Shown here: piece by piece, positions 46,370 through 54,372 of the stretch
Numbering within the stretch: position 1 is the first letter of the stretch
How the letters are laid out: each line of letters opens with the position of its first letter
DNA from: Circinella umbellata
Lineage: Eukaryota > Mucoromycota > Mucoromycetes > Mucorales > Lichtheimiaceae
Assembly (NCBI GenBank): GCA_025093555.1
Contig: JAIWNF010000018.1
Location: 372,001 to 436,000 of the forward strand
Length of the DNA stretch: 64,000 nucleotides
Reading direction: 5' to 3'
Position numbers and translations under genes: made by a program
Notes under the pieces: model-generated
Told to the model about the DNA's origin: nothing
The model's input: the letters and a program-made list of their open reading frames with translations, nothing else
Database searches by the model: none

Positions 46370-46860
46370 TACGTATATACAATGTATACAAAAGTTGAAA
46401 TTACTATACAATTAGTGTGTACGTATATATAATAATGTGTATACTATTCTATGATCGTACATTATTTACACTACCTGAATTAATTATCCACGTTTGCCAA
46501 AATGTTAAAAATTAATAAGTGATAAGAGACAGATTGTATGAGAAAGCAAAGAGATAAACATATTAAACTTTGGTCAATCGAATCCGATCAACTGATATGC
46601 TCACTCATGGTATTTTCTCTAATTTTAATTACAAAAATATTGACCAACAATGTTTTTTGGTTGGAATACTTTAGCTACCACGCTTATGGTGGTGTATTGA
46701 CATTTAATATTGACACAGAAAAACAAAAAAGATTGTTCTTTTATTGGTGATATGAATGAAGACGTTTTTTGTAGACATGTAAAATGATTTTTAGTAAAGA
46801 AAGAATTGTTTTTAATGTTTAATCAGACTACTTATATTATTAAATTCGAGAAAGTAAAAG

Positions 46861-47011
46861 GTTACCGGTAGGTAACAACGTGTTTCAATTGATTGTTACC
46901 GGTAACATACTATTTATTGGGAAAATGTCACCGGTAACAAACTGTTTTAAAACACCGTCAATTAATTGTTGCCGGTAACAATCTAGTTATGTTAATATTG
47001 TTACCGGTAAC
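46861..47011. repeat. Five spaced GTTACCGGTAAC palindromes
   Basis: 12 bp palindrome copies or one-mismatch variants: 46861 (half copy plus GGTAACAA), 46895-46906, 46927-46938 (GTCACCGGTAAC), 46968-46979 (GTTGCCGGTAAC) and 47000-47011. Start-to-start spacing is about 32-41 bp. They sit directly before a segment (47030-47235) homologous to the upstream region of the PD-(D/E)XK-like gene. Confidence 0.85.
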
Positions 47012-47029
47012 ATATTTATTCTATTTTAG

Positions 47030-47235
47030 GCATCATGCGCCACACAACACAGCTTTTGAAGAACCTTTTTTTCTATTACACAGCCTTTATCTTTTTTGCT
47101 CCATCTTTTTTATTGTCTTCCGAACGACAACCGACAGTCAATATGCAGATGCATCTAATGAACCCAGTTTTAGCAAACAAAAAAATAATAATGTCGAGTT
47201 CATTCCTCATCACAATCGTGAAAAAGCACAGTATG
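47030..47235. repeat. Second copy of the PD-(D/E)XK-like gene upstream segment
   Basis: Matches 38690-38833 (GAACCTTTTTT, TCAATATGCAGATGCATCTA, TTTTAGCAAACAAAAAA, TCTCGAGTTCATT-like blocks) with a ~60 bp insertion or deletion. An open frame over it (46989-47420) ends in a hydrophobic segment, LFTCMLVAAVTSLIIPY, but has no recognised family. Confidence 0.7.
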
Positions 47236-47420
47236 ATACGTCCACGAGGATAAAAAACATGACCTGTCTTCCTCCTGAAACAGTGTTTACCAATATTAAC
47301 CAGTTATCAATGATCATCAACAAAAAACGATTATGTACTTCAATGGATGCAAGTTTCGGAAAAACATTATTCACGTGTATGTTAGTCGCGGCTGTTACTT
47401 CTCTTATTATACCATATTAA

Positions 47421-48784
47421 ACAAACTATAATAATATACGTACAATTGAAGTCGACTTTACATAAAACCAAATAAGGTTCCTGCAACAATAAGCAATATT
47501 GCACGCAACCATAGAAATATATAACGCGTTATGAAGAAGCCTATGTAATATCCTGGTTGTCAAGGAGAAGAAAAAGCTTTTAATATGAAGCAATTTTGAT
47601 ATTGTTGCGTCCACAAAAAAGAACCCCTCCTCCCATATTTTTCTTCTATTGTTATATGAACAAAATCCAGTATGCAATAGTATTAAATAGTTTTTATAGT
47701 TATTAATATTATTAAACATTATAGTAAATAGTATAAATAGGATCGAATTGATCAAATACTTTTACCTTGCGTACGTAGCTTTTTATCTTTACATTTTTTT
47801 TTCATAATAAAATACTTTTATATCCACTTTTTATATAATTAATCCAACTCATATTTCCAGGTGAAATTTTCTCTTTTGTGGTTTGGCATTTAATAAGTCC
47901 AAAATAAGCTCCCATATTCATTACTTTTCTCTTATAAAATTATAAGTCTTAGGCTCTTTCTTCCTTTTGAGCGAAAATTGGATCAATCCCGAAATTTACT
48001 TTACTCACCAACTTTTAAGTCTAATCTTTTTGGCTAACCCAATAATATCGCCAACCATTATAAAATACCCCAAATCATTAAAACGTAACAGTATGAATTC
48101 ACAAGGTAGAGCCAGCTAAAAAACAAAATATGTAACGGACAGATATATATACGTATATATAATAACGTATTTCAATAGTTGCATGAGCAAATATAATAAT
48201 AAGCGTACAGGAATCTTTTTTTAAAGCAACACTTAATATAAATTTTTGGGTCATGTGACAAAAATAAATTGTTACTACAATAATTCCTTTTGTTTTTTAT
48301 AGTGGGGTGGAAACAAAACTTGCAAAATAAACTAACCCAACCACTGGAGTATTTCCTCACATTGTGAAGTGACCGACGAAAAAAGATTGAAAAAGGATGC
48401 AACACTAAATAAAGAAAAGAAAAAAGTTGGTTTTAAAATCAGTAAATACCAGTCATGTCATAGTAAAACTCGAAAAGGAAGGTGATTTTAAAGAAAACGA
48501 TAAAGGAGTACTTTTTGTTTTGGTAGTCAAAAGTTGTAACTTTTCCTCCCATTGTTTCACAGCCGACTCCGAAGAAAGCACGGACCCTCTCAAACACTCA
48601 GCAGTTACACCAATTTTTTTTTTCAGCAACATATAGAGAATAAAAAGATACAACTCAACATACGTGATTTTGTATACTTGATTCTATTGTTCTTTTATTT
48701 AGTTCGGCAAACATATAAGTAAGACTTTATTTCTGATGACATACTCAAGAAAACATATTTTGTACCAACTGTCTTATATCTATC
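47421..48784. other. AT-rich intergenic DNA
   Basis: No gene supported. TGTAACGGACAGATATATATA at about 48130 also occurs near 45184. Confidence 0.4.
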
Positions 48785-49195
48785 TAATGTCTATCCCGGT
48801 ATTATTTCCCAGTTCTAGCTGAGTTTGCTGCTATAATATTAAAATATTCATTTTACGTACAATGATCTTCAATCAATAAGTCAAAATGGTTATTTTTGTA
48901 GTAAATTTACTGTCTTGAAAATAAAGAATAATACGTCATACTTTATTCAGAATTCTAGCTTTCTAAGAAAAGATTGGTTTTAGGAATATGAGTGTTGTAT
49001 CAAATATAACAAAACAAGATATAAAGACTTACGTAAAAAATGGATAATAGCTTAATACGTAGGATTGTTTAATAAAAATTAACTGAACGTTATTTTGATA
49101 TAGTAAGTCTATTTATTTATACTCATCAATTGCTTACCTAATACGTATAAAGTCATTGCAAGCTCTGTATTAATGGGTTGAGTATTCTATATATT
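48785..49195. repeat. Direct repeat D, left copy flanking the DIRS element
   Basis: About 400 bp similar to 53830-54215 in the same orientation. Shared blocks: CGGTATTATTTC/CGGCATTATTTC, AATTTACTGTCTT, TTTCTAA.AAAAGATTGGTT, AGATATAAAGACT, AATAAAAAT.AA, GATATA..AAGTCTAT and AAAGT.AT.GCAAG. Roughly a quarter of positions differ, so it is old. It stops where the DIRS element begins. Confidence 0.75.
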
Positions 49196-49210
49196 ACACA
49201 TCCTTGTCGG

Positions 49211-49325
49211 GGACCTTGGCTGTGGATCAATTCTTTCTTTATTTAAATCGAAACATTTCACTACTGAGAACTAATTATGTAATATAAAAAGAAATATTTT
49301 CTAAGTCTATAATCTCTATCTTCTT
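49211..49325 (+). repeat. DIRS left inverted terminal repeat
   Basis: Starts GGGGACCTTGGCTGTGGATC; complementary over its length to about 53197-53313, including AATCGAAACATTTCACTACT. Confidence 0.93.
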
Positions 49326-49372
49326 TTTATTCGAACATTTTACTACGCTCCTGGAACTCACCGTCGTAGCTT

Positions 49373-50221
49373 ATGAATAATGATGATGCCGCCCCCGCTT
49401 GGGCTACTGCCCTACTTCAACGCTTACAAGCCGTTGAACAACAATTGGCGACCACTGCCAATACCAACAATGACCCCAACGTCACTGTACGCAATCCCGG
49501 TGCCGACTTTCATCCCACTGAAGAAATGCTGGCGCAATATCCCTTCATTCAAGAAGATTTTTTCAAACGACCTTTGGATGATTCACAGCGTCGACAATTC
49601 CTCTTCGATTGTCCTAAAAATGCCATACGCAATTATGATCCACCAAAACTCAATAAAGTCACCATTTCTGCATCTGCAAAACACTTTGATTCAGCTCTTC
49701 ATAATATTCAGTATCGTCTATCAGGTCTTACCAGACCATTGGATTGGTTTTTGTACCAAAATCTACATGGTAATATCAATGACACCAATATTCGACAACA
49801 AGGCAGTGACTTTGCACAGGCGATGCACGAACTTTTATCTGATTTGGCTTCATATATCACCACTTTACGTACTGATAATTTGTACAAGGGTCTCCCAAAC
49901 CATCTTGAGGCGCCTAGTTCTCAACAAGAAAAATTTTTGGTCAACACCCAAGACATGTTGGACCATATTAAACTTCAGCAATCCATTCAGCTCGCCACTC
50001 AACGTCGCTCGAAGAAAAACAAGGGACCTCGATCCTATACGTATCAGAAACCAGACCATGAAAAACCAGCTATTGAACAAGCTCAGCGTCGCTCCGCTGA
50101 TAATCATAATCAACACCAATCGTCTTCATTTACTACAATTAACAATGGGGGTTCAAGACCCTACCAACAATCTCAGCAGCGGGATTTTCACCCTCGCCAG
50201 TCTCACCAGAGAACACAATAA
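49373..50221 (+). CDS. DIRS gag-like protein
   Basis: ATG start 48 bp after the left terminal repeat; 282 aa. It begins MNNDDAAPAWATALLQRLQA (a short coiled segment) and has a central helical part (LSGLTRPLDWFLYQNLHGN, AMHELLSDLASYITTL) and a basic, Q/S-rich end (RRSKKNKGPRSYTYQKPDHE, QSHQRTQ). No zinc knuckle is present, which is usual for DIRS gag proteins. It presumably packages the element RNA. The frame is fully open. It overlaps two other long open frames; the pol frame is already open where gag stops, so pol is probably reached by a frameshift or reinitiation. Confidence 0.8.
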   Translation: MNNDDAAPAWATALLQRLQAVEQQLATTANTNNDPNVTVRNPGADFHPTEEMLAQYPFIQEDFFKRPLDDSQRRQFLFDCPKNAIRNYDPPKLNKVTISASAKHFDSALHNIQYRLSGLTRPLDWFLYQNLHGNINDTNIRQQGSDFAQAMHELLSDLASYITTLRTDNLYKGLPNHLEAPSSQQEKFLVNTQDMLDHIKLQQSIQLATQRRSKKNKGPRSYTYQKPDHEKPAIEQAQRRSADNHNQHQSSSFTTINNGGSRPYQQSQQRDFHPRQSHQRTQ

Positions 50222-50223
50222 AA

Positions 50224-52098
50224 AGCGTAGGTGGTCGACTCTCTCTTTTTTGCTCTACCTGGTCTCATTCTCTTGGCTTTCAAGTTTCACCATGGCTCCG
50301 AACAATTCTCAGAAACGGTTACCGCTTACCGCTAAGGTCTCCACCGCCACTTACAAACCACCAACTTTTTCCGCACTCCTCAGTAGACTCCACTTCAATA
50401 ATCGATCAAGAAATCAAGACCTTATTGGCGAAAGAGGCTATCGAACCCATCTCCCCTTGTACTCCGGGCTTCCGATCTCGCCTTTTCTTACTCCCGAAAA
50501 AGGATGGGGGCCTTCGTCCTGTACTCAACCTCAGACCACTGAATCAATATCTACCAAAAATACACTTCAAAATGGAATCTTGGCCAACCATCACCAACAT
50601 GCTACAACCAGGCGATTACCTCACATCGATCGATCTAAAAGATGCTTTTCATCACATTCCAATTCATCCTCAACATCGTCATCTCCTACAATTCCAATGG
50701 AGACAGAAACTTTATCAATACAAGGTGCTGCCGTTTGGCCTCAGCCTGTCACCTATCGTTTTCACGAAAACATTAAAACCACTTCTGAAATGGGCTCGGC
50801 GCCAAGGTATTCGATTGACAGCCTATATGGACGACCTTTTGATCATGGCCAAATCAGCTCCGAAAGCCCAAAAACATACTCAAATGATATCACAAAAATT
50901 ACAAGAACTCGGCTGGCTTCTCAACATAGAGAAGTCTCAATTAATTCCAACACAAAATATCAATCATTTGGGCATGAGCATCAATACAACAACAATGATG
51001 ATTTCAATTCCCGGCAAGAAAATTCGAACAATTCGACGGCTAGCATATCAACTGCTCTATATGAAGATGATCCCATGGCCGAAGTTAGCACAGTTCATCG
51101 GCTCAGCCGTAGCAACTCAATTGGGGAATCAGCAAGCAAGATTTCGTACTCGGCATTTGTTGACCCGATTGAATCAAACTCGTCAGAAACAAATAGCTAC
51201 AATCACAGCACCTATGCAACAAGAACTGGTATGGTGGATTTCCCAACTTCAAGCTTGGAATGGATCCCATATCATACAACACCAACCAACAACCCAACTC
51301 TTCACCGATGCTTCGACCAGCGGCTATGGTATAGTTCAGAACAATATATACCTATCTGGCAAGTGGACTGCACAAGAACGGCATTACCATATCAACTATT
51401 TGGAACTTCTGACAGTCTGGAAAGCCTTACAAACTCCCAACTTAATCAATACACCGCACATACAACTGTGCATGGACAACATCAGTGCGATAGCATATAT
51501 CCGTCATTTTGGCGGAACCAAATCAAAAATGCTCAACTCCTTAGCCATGAGGATATGGAAATTTTGTTTTCAACACAATATAACACTCACCACGCTATAT
51601 GTCCCATCAGCACAAAACCCAGCCGACTCGCCATCACGTGCCATGACGACACAAAACGAATGGAAATTACTAGTAACAGTATATCACCAATTAAATCAAC
51701 TTTGGGGTCCCCACCAGCTCGACCTCTTCGCCTCAGCAGCAAATCGACAGACCAAACAATTCGTCAGCTGGAATCATCACCCACAAGCACTTTGGACCAA
51801 TGCATTCAGCAAACAATGGACGCACACGATGGGCCGCTTATATCTAGCCCCACCATGGAATCTGATATTACAGTGTCTACAACGGCTAATCCAACACCCA
51901 CTCTCAGCAACATTGATTACACCGAATTGGCCCTCAGCCCCTTGGTATCCGCTCGCAACCCAACTCGCCTTACAGCCACCGATTGTCATCAGCACCACAA
52001 CAAACGACCAAGATCTGTTGAACAAGAATCCCACTTGGACCTTACTAGCATGGAACCTAGGTGCAAAACGCTCAAATCAGCTTCTGGGGCCGCAATAG
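50224..52098 (+). CDS. DIRS reverse transcriptase-RNase H
   Basis: An open frame without an early ATG. Coding signal starts just after the gag stop with VGGRLSLFCSTWSHSLGFQV, so an ATG-first model would lose the N-terminus. RT motifs: LFLLPKKDGGLRPVLNLRPL, YLTSIDLKDAFHHIPI, LPFGLSLSPIVFTKTL and the catalytic YMDD near 50823-50834. RNase H motifs follow: LFTDASTSGYG (first Asp), NYLELLTVWKAL (Glu), LCMDNISAIAY (Asp) and SAQNPADSPSR (last Asp). The C-terminal ~150 residues (GPHQLDLFASAANRQTKQFV, YLAPPWNLI) form the conserved domain seen after RNase H in DIRS elements. Gag is in one frame and pol in another, implying frameshifting or internal initiation. All catalytic residues are present, so the enzyme could be active. 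Confidence 0.9.
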   Translation, partial: SVGGRLSLFCSTWSHSLGFQVSPWLRTILRNGYRLPLRSPPPLTNHQLFPHSSVDSTSIIDQEIKTLLAKEAIEPISPCTPGFRSRLFLLPKKDGGLRPVLNLRPLNQYLPKIHFKMESWPTITNMLQPGDYLTSIDLKDAFHHIPIHPQHRHLLQFQWRQKLYQYKVLPFGLSLSPIVFTKTLKPLLKWARRQGIRLTAYMDDLLIMAKSAPKAQKHTQMISQKLQELGWLLNIEKSQLIPTQNINHLGMSINTTTMMISIPGKKIRTIRRLAYQLLYMKMIPWPKLAQFIGSAVATQLGNQQARFRTRHLLTRLNQTRQKQIATITAPMQQELVWWISQLQAWNGSHIIQHQPTTQLFTDASTSGYGIVQNNIYLSGKWTAQERHYHINYLELLTVWKALQTPNLINTPHIQLCMDNISAIAYIRHFGGTKSKMLNSLAMRIWKFCFQHNITLTTLYVPSAQNPADSPSRAMTTQNEWKLLVTVYHQLNQLWGPHQLDLFASAANRQTKQFVSWNHHPQALWTNAFSKQWTHTMGRLYLAPPWNLILQCLQRLIQHPLSATLITPNWPSAPWYPLATQLALQPPIVISTTTNDQDLLNKNPTWTLLAWNLGAKRSNQLLGPQ

Positions 52099-53072
52099 CG
52101 ATTGCCAATAAAACCAAAATGGTTAATCCATCAACAAAAATCAGACAAGATGTGTACCAGCGTTGGTGTGAATTTACAGACTTAAACTTTATGGAACCAA
52201 ATGTTTTTCATTTGACCAGCTTTCTTGCTTCGCAGTATGAAACCAAGCATTGGAAAATTAGTACGGTCTTCGCCTATCAATCTTCTATTCTCGCTCTTTT
52301 TCCTACTGATCAAAGCAACCAGATACGTAATCATCAGCACTTCCAAGACTTCCAAAAAGGCTTACGTCAAGGCATAGTCCTTCCACAAAAATCATATGAA
52401 TACGACTTACAACCAGCATTAAATTATATCATCTCATTGGGTGACAATACGGGTATGACGATCGAACTCTTAACCGCCAAATTAGCATGGTTACTAGCAA
52501 TGGTTGGTTTCCTACGTCCTTCTGACCTTGAACGTATCGACCTCAATCAATGTTCTATTTCTTCTGAAAATATTCTCTCGCTTGTGATTGTCGCTCCCAA
52601 AGAAAAACGCAGTGGTATACGTATTACAAAAACCGTCGCTATACATCCCCATTCTGATCACCTGGTTTGTCCTGTCAACACTTACAAGGTGTATTGTTCT
52701 CGAGTTGCTTCTACTCTTGTTTCTGTTCCCCATCCGGTCTTTCCTCAAGTATCATTAGTACCGCTATTACGCTATGTCAACCATCATGATCAAGGCTTAT
52801 CAAGTCAGCGTATCAGCAAATACATTAATCAAATCATGAAGTTTGTTGGCCGTCCACCTGGAGCACCTCTTCCCAAGGCAAGAGCTTTAGGCGCTACTCT
52901 GGCAGCACAAGCAGGCGTGTCCGTTGAAAATCTTGTGGTACAAGGCAACTGGTCGTCAAGGAAAATGTTTGAACAATTTTACCGCATTTCCGTCCAAACT
53001 AAAGAGAATTTTACTTTAAGTACTCTGGATACACAGCCAAGGTCCCCGACAAGGATGTGTAATGTACAGTAA
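52050..53072 (+). CDS. DIRS tyrosine recombinase
   Basis: The third frame. The start is uncertain: ATGs at 52050 and 52119 are candidates, and the frame itself is open back to about 49380. From 52050 it is 340 aa, overlapping the end of pol by 49 nt. N-terminal SAM-like part: IRQDVYQRWCEFTDLNFM, HLTSFLASQYETK. Catalytic part: WLLAMVGFLRPSDLERID with the first Arg, a Lys-containing turn (APKEKRSGI), KARALGATLAAQAGV around the second Arg, QGNWSS and the nucleophile Tyr in FEQFYRIS. It takes the place of a DDE integrase, inserting the circular DNA without target duplication. The stop at 53072 lies inside the internal complementary region, so coding and terminal-repair functions share bases. Confidence 0.9.
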   Translation: MEPRCKTLKSASGAAIAIANKTKMVNPSTKIRQDVYQRWCEFTDLNFMEPNVFHLTSFLASQYETKHWKISTVFAYQSSILALFPTDQSNQIRNHQHFQDFQKGLRQGIVLPQKSYEYDLQPALNYIISLGDNTGMTIELLTAKLAWLLAMVGFLRPSDLERIDLNQCSISSENILSLVIVAPKEKRSGIRITKTVAIHPHSDHLVCPVNTYKVYCSRVASTLVSVPHPVFPQVSLVPLLRYVNHHDQGLSSQRISKYINQIMKFVGRPPGAPLPKARALGATLAAQAGVSVENLVVQGNWSSRKMFEQFYRISVQTKENFTLSTLDTQPRSPTRMCNVQ

Positions 53073-53127
53073 CGACGACATAGGAAGTCGTCTACAACAT
53101 TACACGACAAAGGGGACCTTGGCTGTC
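53031..53127 (+). repeat. DIRS internal complementary region
   Basis: Carries CACAGCCAAGGTCCCCGACA then GGATGTGTAA (complement of the left end) fused to GTAATGTACAGTAACGACGA ... GGGGACCTTGGCTGTG (complement of the right end, 53298-53366). It overlaps the last codons of the recombinase. Confidence 0.92.
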
Positions 53128-53196
53128 CCCACCCTCCCTTCCCTTTATTTATTTATTTATTTTATTTTATTATTTATTATTACTGTTCTCATTCAA

Positions 53197-53313
53197 GAAG
53201 ATAGAGATTATAGACTTAGAAAATATTTCTTTTTATATTACATAATTAGTTCTCAGTAGTGAAATGTTTCGATTTAAATAAAGAAAGAATTGATCCACAG
53301 CCAAGGTCCCCTT
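53197..53313 (-). repeat. DIRS right inverted terminal repeat
   Basis: Inverse of the left terminal repeat, ending GATCCACAGCCAAGGTCCCC; the outer extension runs to about 53367. Confidence 0.93.
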
Positions 53314-53367
53314 TGTCGTGTAATGTTGTAGACGACTTCCTATGTCGTCGTTACTGTACATTACATA

Positions 53368-53829
53368 GACTTGTTTATGTGAGAATATAATAGTCGATAG
53401 ACAGTAGCTATGATAATAGTTCATGTCGTATGGATGCGAAATATAGATAAAAAAAGATGAAAATAAAATAGATACGTACCAAAAAATTAAGATTTATAAG
53501 AATTTATTAGGTCTTTTATTTTACGTACGTATCAATAAAAATCAAGATGAAAAGATATTTAACTATATTTATATTCTTTCATATATAACTTTCCTATCCT
53601 ACGATGATGGGTTCACTTGTTGTTTTAGTTTCAATATGTTTGATACCTATTATATTATATTATTGTTATTATAATTACTTGTATACGATTGTTATATTAT
53701 TATATGTTATTATATGTTTTGTTTGGTATAGTTTGTTTAATATGGTATAATAGAGAAGTAACCGATTTACTATTATGTTTGAGTTAGATCTGTGTATATT
53801 ATCATTTACTATTGATGTGGCGGGTAGGA
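53368..53829. other. AT-rich intergenic DNA
   Basis: Right flank of the DIRS element; no gene. Confidence 0.45.
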
Positions 53830-54215
53830 TTATCACAGTATTCCGGCATTATTTCTAGCTCTCGTTGATTTTTGTGTAAGCTTTATAACAATGATCTTTG
53901 CTTAATAAATGACATCGTCAATTTTTTATAGTGAATTTACTGTCTTATAGAAAAAAAAATCACACTTGATTCGGAATTTTAGGTTTCTAACAAAAGATTG
54001 GTTCTACAAATATGATTGTTATATCTTCAAAGATAATAAACCAAGAGATAAAGACTCAAAAGATAATACGATGTAATGGACTAATAAGGTTGATTAATAA
54101 AAATCAAATGGACTTTCTTTGATATAACAAGTCTATCTATTCATATTAAATTACTTACGTATCAAATATAAAGTTATCGCAAGTTATGTAATAATAGATT
54201 GATTGTTCTACATAT
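53830..54215. repeat. Direct repeat D, right copy flanking the DIRS element
   Basis: Diverged counterpart of 48785-49195, followed within ~15 bp by repeat C copy 2. Confidence 0.75.
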
Positions 54216-54227
54216 ATTTTAACCATG

Positions 54228-54372
54228 TTAAGAGCAATATAGTAGCGAAAAGACATAAACCACAAGAATAATTCATAAGACCATGTTTAATACGTATTAT
54301 GAATATAAAAAGAAAAATATCTACGTAGGCGGATTGATTTAATCACAACAATAAGAAAAAAAAGTGTTCCGA
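54228..54372. repeat. Dispersed repeat C, copy 2
   Basis: Near-perfect copy of 43982-44126. Here it is not followed by repeat A. Confidence 0.92.

Larger units (their letters stand above)
49191..53367 (+). mobile_element. DIRS-type tyrosine-recombinase retrotransposon, structurally complete
   Basis: About 4.18 kb. Inverted terminal repeats of about 115-120 bp begin GGGGACCTTGGCTGTGGATC on the left (about 49211-49325) and lie inverted on the right (about 53197-53313). Each has its own outer extension: left TTACACATCCTTGTC, right TTTGTCGTGTAATGTTGTAG through CTGTACATTAC. The internal complementary region at about 53031-53127 joins the complements of both extensions back to back (GACAAGGATGTGTAATGTAC...), exactly the DIRS arrangement used to restore ends through a circular intermediate. 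Gag-like, RT/RNase H and tyrosine-recombinase frames are all open. No target duplication is seen, as expected for recombinase-mediated insertion. Confidence 0.95.

Noticed and set aside
46989..47420. 143-codon frame as a real gene
   Set aside because: Mostly covers a segment repeated at 38.7 kb where the same frame is not open; only the last hydrophobic stretch looks protein-like.
49380..51990. N-terminal part of the 1,230-codon frame as a real protein
   Set aside because: It overprints gag and RT/RNase H, whose motifs are unmistakable in the other frames; the translated product is Ser/Thr/Asn low-complexity with no domain. Kept only as an observation.
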